Shown here piece after piece: positions 1-8,700 of a stretch of 55,082 nucleotides of DNA. Position 1 is the first letter of the stretch; every line of letters starts with the position of its first letter. The position numbers were made by a program, and so were the translations under genes. The notes below the pieces were generated by a model. The model made no database searches, was not told where the DNA came from, and was given only the letters and a program-made list of their open reading frames with translations. Source of the DNA: Bryobacteraceae bacterium (GTDB lineage Bacteria > Acidobacteriota > Terriglobia > Bryobacterales > Bryobacteraceae); assembly GCA_025056865.1 (NCBI GenBank), contig JANWVO010000043.1, positions 1-55,082 of the forward strand, read 5' to 3'.

Positions 1-992
1 ACGCGCTGGAAGCTGGTGTCTTCCACGCGGCGGCGGACCCACTCCTGGCTCCAGAGGAAGAACAGCTTCTCGCGGTTCTCGTTGAACACCTTGGGAATCG
101 TCACCGGGCCGTTGAAGTTGTAGCCGAACTGGTTGTACTTCAGCGGTGGCGTGAAGGCCGTGGCCGGGTTGCGGTTGCGCGCCCAACTGTTGGCGTCCAG
201 CTTGTTGTTGCGGAAGTACTCGTAGAACGTCCCGTGGAAGTCCTTGCCGCCGGACTTGGTCACCATGCGGATCTGCCCGCCGGCGGAGCGGCCGTACTCG
301 GCCGAGTAGGTGGCCGTGAGGACCTGCACTTCCTGGATGGCGTCGAGATCCACCGTTCCGATGGAAGTGCCATTGGCGCGTGTGCGGATGGCGACGGCGC
401 CGTCAAAAGTGATTACGCTGTCCTGCGAACGGCTGCCGTTGATGGTGAAGCCGCCCGAGTCCATGGCGAAGCTGAGCGAGTTCATCGGGGAGCCGCGCCG
501 CACGCCCGGCTTCAGCATGGCCAGGAACAGGGGGTTGCGCCCGTTGAGGGCGAGATTCTGAATCTGCGTCTGCTCGACCGTCTTGCCAACCGTCGCCGAT
601 TCCGTGTTGAGGATGGCAACGGAGGCTTCCACCGTGACCGACTCGGTCAACTGGCCCACCTGAAGGTCGGCATTGACCTGGATCGGCACGGCGGCGTCGA
701 GCTTGTTGCGCGTCTTGACGAACGTCTTGAAGCCGGGCGCTTCGACACGCACCTCATAGTAGCCCGGCGGCAGGTTCGGCACGTTGTACAGGCCCGACTC
801 GTTGGTCGTGGCCACGCGCTCGAAACCCGTGGCTTCATTCTTCACGATGACCTTTGCGTTGGCGACGACCGCGCCTGACGGGTCGCGGACGATGCCCGAG
901 ATGCTGGCGTTGTCCGATTGCGCCATGGCAAGGACCCCAGCCAGCAACAGCACCGCCGTGAGGGCGGCGACTCTGCGGAGAGTCTCTCTCAT
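1..992 (-). CDS. Oar-like TonB-dependent receptor, N-terminal part (truncated by window edge)
   Basis: The gene starts at the ATG at 992 and runs leftward out of the window, so only about 330 N-terminal residues are visible. A signal peptide (MRETLRRVAALTAVLLLAGV, cleavage after AMA) is followed by a carboxypeptidase-regulatory-like beta-sandwich (SISGIVRDPSGAVVANAKV to about residue 100). A TonB plug domain follows, with NGRNPLFLAMLKPGV, FTINGSRSQDS and the plug end EYGRSAGGQIRMVTKSG. This is the layout of the Oar-type outer-membrane receptors that are expanded in Acidobacteriota, which are thought to import oligosaccharides, peptides or other large ligands. The substrate cannot be read from the sequence. 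A Shine-Dalgarno AAGGAGA lies about 8 bases upstream of the ATG. The barrel domain lies outside the window. Confidence 0.9.
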   Translation of the reverse strand, partial: MRETLRRVAALTAVLLLAGVLAMAQSDNASISGIVRDPSGAVVANAKVIVKNEATGFERVATTNESGLYNVPNLPPGYYEVRVEAPGFKTFVKTRNKLDAAVPIQVNADLQVGQLTESVTVEASVAILNTESATVGKTVEQTQIQNLALNGRNPLFLAMLKPGVRRGSPMNSLSFAMDSGGFTINGSRSQDSVITFDGAVAIRTRANGTSIGTVDLDAIQEVQVLTATYSAEYGRSAGGQIRMVTKSGGKDFHGTFYEYFRNNKLDANSWARNRNPATAFTPPLKYNQFGYNFNGPVTIPKVFNENREKLFFLWSQEWVRRRVEDTSFQR

Positions 993-1141
993 CCGTGGGT
1001 CTCCTTCGTTTCGCTTTTTTAGATCAAACTAACCTGAGTGAACGCGCGGAACCGTTTGTGAAACGGCCGCGCACCCCTAGCATGGCCACAGTCTATCAGA
1101 AATCGGGTTTCGGGGAGACGACAGAAAAGTGAAAGTTGGCG

Positions 1142-2044
1142 CTAACCGGCGGCGTGCCGGGCGCCGCGGACAGGGGCGGGCAGGGTGGCCGCAAACGTCA
1201 ACAGCCACAGACCCGCGCCCAGGGCGAGGTGGAGGATCTGCATCCACACCGGCGCCAGCAGCAGCACGTTGACGGCTCCTGCGGCCAACTGCACTGCCAC
1301 CCACGCGGCAATGATGCGCTGGAGGCGCCCGCGGACCGTCTGGAAGACCGCCGCCAGCACCACCACCGCAGCAGCCACCGAGACGACCGGGTGCACAAGC
1401 CGCAGGCGCAGCAGCGCCGGGCTGTCCGGCGAAAGCTCCTGACGGATCCCCTCGAGCATCGAGATGGCCGGGTAGACCGTGTCCCCCAGCGCGGCGATGG
1501 CTCCGGTCAGGCTGGCGGCAAGAACAGCCGCCAACGCCGCGCGGCGCCAGCCGGAGACCTCGCGCCACTGCCAGCGGATGCCGTCCGCGGCGGCGTGCCA
1601 TGCGACGCCAAGAAGCGCTGCCAGCAGGAGGAACGTGTTGGTCAGATGCGCGCAGAGGTAGAGGGCGCGGCCCGCGGAGGCGTTGCGCTCCACGTATTCC
1701 AGCAGCACGAGCCCCGCGCCCAGAAGCGCCTCCACCAGAATGAAAGCCAGCGACGCCCAGGCCCATGCGCGCACGGCGTGCCCGCGCGGAAACAGACGCC
1801 GCGCCCACCACACGAGGGCAGCCACGCCCAGCAGGGCGAGCCCGCTCGTGAGACGGTGCGTGAACTCGATCAGCGTCTGCGCCGTCGGCGAGGGCGGAAT
1901 GACCTCGCCATTGCAAAGCGGCCAGTGGCTGCCGCAGCCCGCCCCGGATCCGGTGGCGCGGACGAACGCGCCCCACAGGATGACGAGGAAATTCCACCCG
2001 AGCACTGCCCAGGCGAGACGGACGTAGCGGCGGCGAGCCTCCAT
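1142..2044 (-). CDS. ctaA: Heme A synthase (COX15/CtaA family)
   Basis: Encodes a 300-residue polytopic inner-membrane protein that should oxidise the C8 methyl of heme O to give heme A for aa3-type cytochrome oxidase. The family signature RATGSGAGCGSHWPLCNG sits at residues 29-46. It contains the Cys37/Cys44 pair characteristic of CtaA, and the conserved membrane histidines appear in EFTHR (about 63), LCAHL, RLVHPV and ILHLA. Eight hydrophobic segments fit the family's two four-helix halves. I chose the ATG at 2044, just before the first helix; an open frame continues upstream but is Arg/Gly-rich and overlaps the next gene. It lies 5 bp downstream of a membrane-protein gene on the same strand, so the two are probably cotranscribed. 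No oxidase subunits or ctaB are in the window. Confidence 0.9.
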   Translation of the reverse strand: MEARRRYVRLAWAVLGWNFLVILWGAFVRATGSGAGCGSHWPLCNGEVIPPSPTAQTLIEFTHRLTSGLALLGVAALVWWARRLFPRGHAVRAWAWASLAFILVEALLGAGLVLLEYVERNASAGRALYLCAHLTNTFLLLAALLGVAWHAAADGIRWQWREVSGWRRAALAAVLAASLTGAIAALGDTVYPAISMLEGIRQELSPDSPALLRLRLVHPVVSVAAAVVVLAAVFQTVRGRLQRIIAAWVAVQLAAGAVNVLLLAPVWMQILHLALGAGLWLLTFAATLPAPVRGARHAAG

Positions 2045-2049
2045 GCCTT

Positions 2050-3306
2050 TCAGGATGCCATCGCAGGCGCGGCGGCTGCCTCGGCCTCCTTCATCCGCCA
2101 GACCCGGCGCACGCAGAGCCACGCCAGCAGAACGAACAGGACCTCGGTCAGCAGATGGCCGGGGCTGGTCAGCAGGGGCGGCACAAACGTCTTCAGCAGC
2201 GACACCGCCACGGCCGCCCAGGCGAGGGCAGCGAAGATCTGCCGCACCGGGCGCTCCCGCCGGATCCACGCGGCGGCCGCCGCACCGGCAGCGGCCACCA
2301 CCGCCCAACCGGCGAGGCCCGCCATTGCGGGCTTGTTTTCGACGAAGTCCAGCACGAACGCCGCAGCCGTGACGGTGAACGCGATGTGGCGCGCGGCTGC
2401 GTCCGAGCGGAGCGCGGCCGCCAGCGCGATGACGGCTGCGGCGCTGTAATTGAACCGCAGCTCGAGCCGGTATTCGATGCCGGCAATGGCGGCGAACGCG
2501 GCCGCGGCCACCAGCAGATGCTGCATCGCATCAGGCGGCCGGGCGGATGCGTTTACGGGCAATGGCTCCAGATCGTGCCTGGACAGCCACGCGGCGAGGC
2601 CCAGCCCTGCGCCCAGCCCGGCGCCGAAGGTGAATTCCATCGCCTTCCACCAGTCGAACCAGGGCAGCGCGCCCGCCATGCGGCCCCACGCCTGAACGGC
2701 CGCCCCGAGGGGAAATCCAAGCGCGCCGGCCGCGCAGGCCCAGAGCGCGAACCTCCAGGCCAGCCGCCCGAGCGGCCCGCGGGCCGCTGCGAGCAGAAAG
2801 GCCAGCGCTCCGGCCAGCAGGCCGGCCCAGACCTCCTCGCGCGGACGGTGCAGCGGATCCGAGAAGTACACGAGCCGCGGCTGGTTCACGAAACGCCAGC
2901 CGGCCCACGTGGCGGCCAGCATCAGCGCCAGGGCCATATGGAAGCGCCGCACGCTCCAGCCTGCGCGGCCGCGCAGCAGCGCAACGCCCAGCACGGCGCC
3001 GCCAGCCAGCCCCCAAGTTCCGCCTTTCACCGCGAAGCCCAGCATGGCCCATGCAAAGGTCTCCGGCCGGAGCGAGAGCCCCACGGTCTGGCCGTAGGTC
3101 ATCTGTCCGCCGAGGCCGAGACCGATGGCTCCGCAGGCGGCCAGCCATGCGCTCATCCCATGCTGGCGCAGCAGCAGGGCCAGCAGCAGGCCGGCCATAG
3201 CTCCGGGAATCATCGCTCCCAGAGGCCCGCCGCCGATGAAGCCGCGCAGGCCCCAGCCGAGCGAAAGCGCCAGCGCGGGCAGCAGGAGGTAGCGCCGCAT
3301 GGGCAT
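2050..3306 (-). CDS. Polytopic membrane protein of unknown function
   Basis: About 418 residues with roughly ten to twelve hydrophobic helices rich in Ala, Gly and Leu. The first helix carries LSLGWGLRGFIGGGPLGAMIPGAM, followed by GQMTYGQTVGL and then FSDPLHRPREEVWAGL in a loop. I do not recognise a named family. The glycine-rich early segment and the long Ala-rich C-terminal half suggest an integral membrane protein, not a soluble enzyme. It sits directly upstream of ctaA with a 5-bp gap, so a role linked to heme or respiration is possible, but this is only context. The start is uncertain between the ATG codons at 3306 and 3300; neither has a strong Shine-Dalgarno. The gene is divergent from the glycosyltransferase starting at 3368. 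Confidence 0.7.
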   Translation of the reverse strand: MPMRRYLLLPALALSLGWGLRGFIGGGPLGAMIPGAMAGLLLALLLRQHGMSAWLAACGAIGLGLGGQMTYGQTVGLSLRPETFAWAMLGFAVKGGTWGLAGGAVLGVALLRGRAGWSVRRFHMALALMLAATWAGWRFVNQPRLVYFSDPLHRPREEVWAGLLAGALAFLLAAARGPLGRLAWRFALWACAAGALGFPLGAAVQAWGRMAGALPWFDWWKAMEFTFGAGLGAGLGLAAWLSRHDLEPLPVNASARPPDAMQHLLVAAAAFAAIAGIEYRLELRFNYSAAAVIALAAALRSDAAARHIAFTVTAAAFVLDFVENKPAMAGLAGWAVVAAAGAAAAAWIRRERPVRQIFAALAWAAVAVSLLKTFVPPLLTSPGHLLTEVLFVLLAWLCVRRVWRMKEAEAAAAPAMAS

Positions 3307-3367
3307 CGATTCTCTCACGGCTGCTGCATATGATTCGATGGTAGGGACGCCGTCCGAAGGAATGAGC

Positions 3368-4630
3368 ATGGGCGAACCCGCCAGCGGTCGCGAACAGTTG
3401 CTGCTTCAGGTGTTCGCCTATCACTTCCCGCCCTCGTCCGAGTCCGGCGCGGCGCGGCCCGGGAGGCTGGCGCGCTATCTGCCGGAGCATGGCATCGCCT
3501 GCCGGGTGGTCGCGCACCCGGCGCCGGGCGCGGCCGATTCGGCGCTTGTCTCTTTCGTTCCGCCCGAAGACGCGAGTGGCCCGTGGCGCATGGCGCATGC
3601 GCTGGCGCGCGCGGCGCACCGCGCAGCTCCCTACAATGAACGCCTGCCGTGGCTGCCTGCGGCGCTGCAACGCGCGTTCCGGCAGCAGCGCACGCGGCCG
3701 GCTGACGCGGTGCTGTCCACCTATCCGCCGTTGGCCGCTCATCTGGCGGGCCTCGTGTTCCACCTGCGATCCGGCGTGCCGTGGATCGCCGATTTCCGCG
3801 ATCCGCTGGCGGGCAATCCGTTCCGCAACCGGCGCTGGGCGCGGCGCTACGACCTGTGGCTCGAGCGGCTCATCCTGAAGCATGCTGCGGCCGTGCTCGT
3901 CACCAACGACAGCGCCGCCGCGATGCTGCGGGCGCGGCACCCCCGCGCGGAGGCGAAGATCCACGTGTTGTGGAATGGCTTCGATCCGCAGGCTCCCGCG
4001 CTCGCTGCCGAGCCGGCGCTGCAACCGCGGAGGCTGGTGCATGCGGGCACGCTGTACGGTCCGCGGCGGCCCTGCGGCCTGCTGCGCGCTCTGGCGCTCC
4101 TCATGTCCCAGGGCCGGATGGATGCCTCGAGATGGCGGGTGGAATTCGTCGGTCCGCATGAGCAGGAGACCTTCGCGGATTGCGCCAGTGCGCTCGATCA
4201 GCTCCGGCGCGCGGGCATGGTGGACATCCGCGGCGGGCTGCGCCCGAAAGCAGAGCTTGAGCAGGCGATGCGCGAGGCTTCCATTCTGCTGCTGCTCGAC
4301 CTGACTGGCGAAGCGGAGTCGGCGCAGGTGCCCGCGAAGCTGTTCGACTACATCCGCAGCGGTCAGCCGATTCTGGCCTGGTCTCCGAAGGGTTCTCCGA
4401 CGCGCGCTGTGCTCGAGCGCTCGGGAGTGCCGCACCTCGCCTTCGAACCGGGCGAAGCGGACGATCTCGTGGCCGCGCGGCTGGCGCCGTGGCTGGAGGC
4501 TCCGCCCGCCCCGGCGCAGCCCAGCGCCTGGTTCCTCGAGACCTTCGATGGGGCGCGTCAGGCGGCGTGGCTGGCTGGGCTCGTGCGCCGCCTTGTCCGG
4601 CCCGAGGAACGGCCTGCCGGGCTCGTGTAG
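3368..4630 (+). CDS. Glycosyltransferase, GT4-like (GT-B fold)
   Basis: About 420 residues. The N-terminal Rossmann domain begins with LLLQVFAYHFPPSSESGAAR, typical of GT4 enzymes (YxFPP followed by R.R..L..YLPEHG). The middle has PWIADFRDPL and LVTNDSAAAMLR, and the C-terminal nucleotide-sugar domain has HVLWNGFDP, LVHAGTLYG and VPAKLFDYIRSGQPILAW. It probably transfers a sugar from an NDP-sugar to a lipid-linked or cell-surface glycan on the cytoplasmic face; donor and acceptor are unknown. The ATG at 3368 is preceded by GAAGGA at a good distance. An earlier in-frame ATG at 3362 is possible but sits on the ribosome-binding site. A GH127-like gene follows nine bases after the stop, so the two may form an operon. 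Confidence 0.85.
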   Translation: MGEPASGREQLLLQVFAYHFPPSSESGAARPGRLARYLPEHGIACRVVAHPAPGAADSALVSFVPPEDASGPWRMAHALARAAHRAAPYNERLPWLPAALQRAFRQQRTRPADAVLSTYPPLAAHLAGLVFHLRSGVPWIADFRDPLAGNPFRNRRWARRYDLWLERLILKHAAAVLVTNDSAAAMLRARHPRAEAKIHVLWNGFDPQAPALAAEPALQPRRLVHAGTLYGPRRPCGLLRALALLMSQGRMDASRWRVEFVGPHEQETFADCASALDQLRRAGMVDIRGGLRPKAELEQAMREASILLLLDLTGEAESAQVPAKLFDYIRSGQPILAWSPKGSPTRAVLERSGVPHLAFEPGEADDLVAARLAPWLEAPPAPAQPSAWFLETFDGARQAAWLAGLVRRLVRPEERPAGLV

Positions 4631-4639
4631 CATCTTGGA

Positions 4640-6388
4640 GTGATCACGCGCAGAACGTTGCTGGGTTCGGCTGCCGCAGCCGCAGTGTCGCCCGGGCAGG
4701 GCTCCGTGGAGCGCCGAGGGCAGCTTTCGCTCCGTTATGATCTGACGCTGCGCCGGGTGAGGGAGGGCGGCCCTCCGCTGTATTCCAAAGAGCTGGTGCT
4801 GGCAGACACCGTGCCCCGCCCTGTGCGGCGGTTCACCGAGTTCAGCGGCGATGTCTCCGGGCGCTGGCTGGAAGCGCTGGCGGCCGCTTCCGCGGATCGC
4901 AAAGAACGGTACCCGGAGCTGGCCGCATGGCTGCCGGAACTGCTGGCGGCACAGCGCGAGGAAGGCTATTTTGGCGCGGGCTTCGCCCGGCAGGAGCTGC
5001 GCCGGGAAGACATGGCGCTGCTGTGGGGCAACGGGCGGCTGCTCGCCGGCCTCGTCGAGGCGCACCGCCTCACTGGCGACCCGCGGGCGCTGGCAGCGGC
5101 GCGGCGCCTGGGCGATTTCCTGCTGAAGATCGCGCCGGAGATGAACTCGCCGCGCGTGCGGCAGCAGTTTGCCGAGGGCGCGTTCGCGATGGGCTACATC
5201 TGCTGGACGCAGATGACGGAGCCGCTGAGCCTGCTGGCCCGGGTGACGCGCGAGGCCGCCTACGCGCGGCTGGGGCGCGAAATTGCCGCGCGCATCGAAC
5301 GGCGGCCTGCCGAGCATGCGCACGGGTTCCTGACTTCGCTGCGCGGAGCCGTCGACCTCTACGAATCCACCGGCGACAGGGCGTTGCTCGAACTGGCAGA
5401 GAAGGAATGGCGGGCCGTGGTGGACAGCGGGAATGTGTTGGTGGCGGGAACCATTCCGGAGGCCTGGAAGCCCCGCGCCGTGCGGACGGAAGGCTGCGCG
5501 GAAGCCGACTGGCTGCGGCTGAGCCTCCAACTGTGGCGGACGACAGGCAAAGCGCAGTATCTGGAGGCGGCCGAGCGCACGCTGTTCAACGAGTTCGCCA
5601 TGAACCAGTTCTCCACCGGCGACTTCGGCCACCGCGCGCTGGCTTTGAACGGCGTGCGGGCCGGCGCCACCGACCCGCAGGGAGGGGCCTCGGCGCGCGC
5701 CTGGTGGTGCTGCACGCTGCACGGCCTGCGCGCGTTTCCCGAGATCTTCCGCCATGCCTGGCGCGAAGCGGACGGCGGACTGTGGCACGATCTGCCCGTC
5801 GAAGGCGAGGGGCAGATGAAGGGATTCAGAGTTGCCGCGAGCTCGTCGCTGGAAGTGGACGGAACCATTACGGTTCGCATCCTGGAGGCGCCCGGCCGCC
5901 GCATCCCGCTCCATTTCCGGAACCCCTCCTGGGCGGACGGCTCCGGGATCCATTCGCACAGCGGGGCGGCGGAGATCACCCCGATGGAGGGTTGGCACCG
6001 GGTGGCGCGCATCTGGCAGCCCGGTGACCTGCTCACCGTGCGCTACTCGATGAAGACCCGCGCCGAGCGCGACACGCAGGGCCGCGTGGCGCTGTTCCAT
6101 GGGCCGTGGCTGCTGGGCGTGGCCGAGGCCACGGATCCATTCTTCTTCGACGAGCCGTTCTCCACGAACCGCCTCCGCGTGACCGTCGGCTCCGATGGCT
6201 CCGTGCGGCTGATGCCGGCGGGGCGGGGAAGCGATCACGCGTTCGCCGCGCCGGGCGCGAGGTTTGAGGTCCAGTATCTGCCGGGCGGCTATCCGTTGCA
6301 GCCGGGCACGGCCACGCTGCGTCCGGTGAGCGAGCAGACGGGGCTCCGCACCTGCGACTGGGAGTACTGGTTTCTGACCGCCGACTGA
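4640..6388 (+). CDS. Tat-exported GH127-like (DUF1680) glycoside hydrolase
   Basis: 582 residues from a GTG start. The N-terminus ITRRTLLGSAAAAAV looks like a twin-arginine signal, which suggests export of a folded protein. The body is an (alpha/alpha) barrel followed by beta-sandwich segments. Residues EGC (284-286) and the vicinal CC (357-358, in WWCCTLHG) correspond in order and spacing to the Glu-x-Cys and Cys-Cys zinc and nucleophile cluster known from GH127 beta-L-arabinofuranosidases; this alignment is from memory. LSLQLWRTTGKAQYLEAAER also resembles the family. The likely job is hydrolysis of arabinofuranosyl or related plant or exopolysaccharide linkages in the periplasm. It follows a glycosyltransferase and converges on a GH3 gene, which supports a glycan theme. 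Exact substrate unknown. Confidence 0.78.
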   Translation: MITRRTLLGSAAAAAVSPGQGSVERRGQLSLRYDLTLRRVREGGPPLYSKELVLADTVPRPVRRFTEFSGDVSGRWLEALAAASADRKERYPELAAWLPELLAAQREEGYFGAGFARQELRREDMALLWGNGRLLAGLVEAHRLTGDPRALAAARRLGDFLLKIAPEMNSPRVRQQFAEGAFAMGYICWTQMTEPLSLLARVTREAAYARLGREIAARIERRPAEHAHGFLTSLRGAVDLYESTGDRALLELAEKEWRAVVDSGNVLVAGTIPEAWKPRAVRTEGCAEADWLRLSLQLWRTTGKAQYLEAAERTLFNEFAMNQFSTGDFGHRALALNGVRAGATDPQGGASARAWWCCTLHGLRAFPEIFRHAWREADGGLWHDLPVEGEGQMKGFRVAASSSLEVDGTITVRILEAPGRRIPLHFRNPSWADGSGIHSHSGAAEITPMEGWHRVARIWQPGDLLTVRYSMKTRAERDTQGRVALFHGPWLLGVAEATDPFFFDEPFSTNRLRVTVGSDGSVRLMPAGRGSDHAFAAPGARFEVQYLPGGYPLQPGTATLRPVSEQTGLRTCDWEYWFLTAD

Positions 6389-6395
6389 CGCGAGC

Positions 6396-8639
6396 TCACT
6401 CGCCGGGCATCCGGAAGGCCGCCGACAGCTTCAGCCCGCTGCGCCCGGCGCTGTTTCCCACCCAGATCCTGAACGGGCCGTCGGGCGTCACCCACTGCCG
6501 CCGGGCCTCGCTCCAGCAGGAGAACGGATGCGAGGCATCGTCTTCGCGGATCTCCACCCGCACGCGCTGCCGCTGGCCACGCTCGAGGGGGACTTTCGCC
6601 CAGCCGGCCAGCCTCCGGGGCGGTTCGCCGGTCTCCGGCGGCAGTCCGAGATAGACCTGCGCAACCTCGGCTCCCGCGCGCTGCCCCGTGTTCCACAGAT
6701 CGAACGAAACCGCGAGGCGGCGCTGGCCAGGGCGGGCATCGAGCCACTCGAGCCCGAGGTTCGAGAACTCGAACGTCGTGTAGGAGAGGCCGAAGCCGAA
6801 GGGGAACAGGGGTTCGATGCCGCGCGCGTCGAACCACTTGTAGCCCACAAGGAAACCTTCATCGTAGCGGACGGGGAAGGGATCGGGAGAGTCCGGCCTT
6901 GGCGGCGCGTCGATGACGGCGCGCGGCAGATCCTCGATGCGCATGGGGATGGTGAGCGGCAGCCTGCCGCTGGGGTTGACCACTCCGAACAGGATGTTGG
7001 CGATGGCCTCGGCGCCGCGCTGCCCCGGATACCACGCGGCGAGCACAGCCGCGGCCCCGTGGACCCACGGCATCACCAGCCCGGCGGGGCGGCTCCTGCG
7101 GGAGGCCAGCATCGGCTCGGCCCCGGCGCTCCACGGCATGAGCTGCGCGCCGCCGCTTTGCAGCACGACGACGGTGCGCGGGTTGGCATCGATCACCGCG
7201 TGAATCAACGCATCCTGATTGCCGCTGAGGGACAGCGAGGCCAGATCCATGCCCTCGCTCTGCCACTCGGCGGCGAAGACGATGGCGACTTCGCAGCGGC
7301 GCGCCAGCGCGGCGGCGGCGCGGATGTCGGCGCCGGAGTGGAACTGCACATCGGCCTGCGGCGCCAGCGCGCGGATCGCTCTCAGAGGAGAGGACGGCGC
7401 CCAGACGACGCCGCCCCAGCAGGGCGGGCACGGCGCGGGCGTCCACAGCGCCGGGCCGCCGGTGGGAATCACCTGCGCGGAGCCGCCTCCGGTGATGACG
7501 CCCTTGTCCGCGTTGGCGCCAATGACGGCGATGGAGCGGAGGCTGCGCGCGTCGAGCGGCAACAGGCCCTGATTGACCAGCAGCACTGTGCCTTCTTCGG
7601 CCACGCGCTGCGCAATGGCCTCGCTGCGGGCCAGATCGAGCGGCGGGCGCTCGCTGCCGCGGTCCAGCAATCCGACGGCGATCATCGCCCGCAAGACGCG
7701 CCGGGCCATGTCGTTGAGACGCGCCTCGGGCAGGCTGCCGTCGCGCACCGCGTCCCGGAGGCTGCGGTCCCACTGGCCGCCGAACATGTAGCCGCCGGGC
7801 TGCTCCTGGTCAAGGCCGGCGAGAGCGGCTTTCACCGAGCTGTGCGCGGCATACCAGTCCGACATGACGAAGCCGCGGAAGCCCCACTCGCCCTTGAGCA
7901 CCGTGTTCAGCAGCCACGGATGCTCGCAGGACCAGATGCCGTTGACGAGGTTGTAGGCGCACATCACCGATTGCACGCCGGAGTCGCGGATGGCGATTTC
8001 GAAGGCGAGCAGATCGCTCTGCCGCGCGCCGCGCTCGCTGATGCGGACGTCGGCGGTGGTGCGCCCGGTCTCCTGGTCGTTCAGTGCAAAGTGCTTGACG
8101 CAGCCGATCACGCCCTGGTCCTGGATGGCCCGCACGTGGGCGGCGGTGATGCGGCCCGCCAGCAGCGGATCCTCGCCTTTCAGCTCGAACGTGCGGCCGC
8201 AGCGCGGCTCGCGGCTGGCGAGATTCACGTTGCCGCCGAGATTCACGTTGACCCCGAACGCGCGCGACTGATGCCCGATGACCCAGCCGTAGTCATACGC
8301 GAGCTCCAGGTTCCACGTGGCGGCGCTGGCAATGCAGGAAGGGAGCACCGTGGCCTGGCCCACCTGGTTGCCCACGCCGAGGCTTCCATCGGCGAAGTGA
8401 AGATCGGGAATGCCAAGGCGCGGAATGCCGGGAATGTAACCGGCGGTGCCCAGCGGACCGGGGTTGTACTCCTTCAGCGCGCCATGCAGAAGCTGGATCT
8501 TCTCCTCCAGAGTCATCCGCTCGAGCAGCGCCTCGGCGCGCTCATCGGGCGTGAGTCCCGCTCCGGGCGGCGGCGGGGACGGAGCCAGCAGGGGCAGCGC
8601 GGCAAGCCAGAGGAAAGAGGCGGCGAGACGGGCAGACAT
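6396..8639 (-). CDS. GH3 family beta-glucosidase-like, secreted
   Basis: 747 residues from the ATG at 8639, with a signal peptide at 1-24 (LAASFLWLAALPLLAP). The first GH3 domain has the KH motif of the substrate pocket (VKHFALNDQE, residues 182-190) and the catalytic nucleophile Asp261 in GFVMSDWY. The second alpha/beta-sandwich domain contains IAVIGANAD, a GGGSA loop and SEGMD, which resembles the region of the GH3 acid/base glutamate. A C-terminal fibronectin type III-like domain is indicated by PLFPFGFGLSYTTFE and VAQVYLGLP. The length is normal for a three-domain GH3. It should cleave terminal beta-glucosyl or xylosyl residues in the periplasm. The predicted Shine-Dalgarno GGAG lies 9 bases before the start. 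Confidence 0.93.
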   Translation of the reverse strand: MSARLAASFLWLAALPLLAPSPPPPGAGLTPDERAEALLERMTLEEKIQLLHGALKEYNPGPLGTAGYIPGIPRLGIPDLHFADGSLGVGNQVGQATVLPSCIASAATWNLELAYDYGWVIGHQSRAFGVNVNLGGNVNLASREPRCGRTFELKGEDPLLAGRITAAHVRAIQDQGVIGCVKHFALNDQETGRTTADVRISERGARQSDLLAFEIAIRDSGVQSVMCAYNLVNGIWSCEHPWLLNTVLKGEWGFRGFVMSDWYAAHSSVKAALAGLDQEQPGGYMFGGQWDRSLRDAVRDGSLPEARLNDMARRVLRAMIAVGLLDRGSERPPLDLARSEAIAQRVAEEGTVLLVNQGLLPLDARSLRSIAVIGANADKGVITGGGSAQVIPTGGPALWTPAPCPPCWGGVVWAPSSPLRAIRALAPQADVQFHSGADIRAAAALARRCEVAIVFAAEWQSEGMDLASLSLSGNQDALIHAVIDANPRTVVVLQSGGAQLMPWSAGAEPMLASRRSRPAGLVMPWVHGAAAVLAAWYPGQRGAEAIANILFGVVNPSGRLPLTIPMRIEDLPRAVIDAPPRPDSPDPFPVRYDEGFLVGYKWFDARGIEPLFPFGFGLSYTTFEFSNLGLEWLDARPGQRRLAVSFDLWNTGQRAGAEVAQVYLGLPPETGEPPRRLAGWAKVPLERGQRQRVRVEIREDDASHPFSCWSEARRQWVTPDGPFRIWVGNSAGRSGLKLSAAFRMPGE

Positions 8640-8700
8640 GGCGGGGCGCTCCGGCTCGCCCCCGATTCTGACACGCCGCGGGGCCGGAGCCAAGGGCGGT

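Noticed and set aside
2531-6238. A very long minus-strand open frame (about 1235 codons)
   Set aside because: It is antisense to the glycosyltransferase and GH127-like genes, Arg/Gly/Pro-rich and without family motifs; such frames are common in GC-rich DNA.
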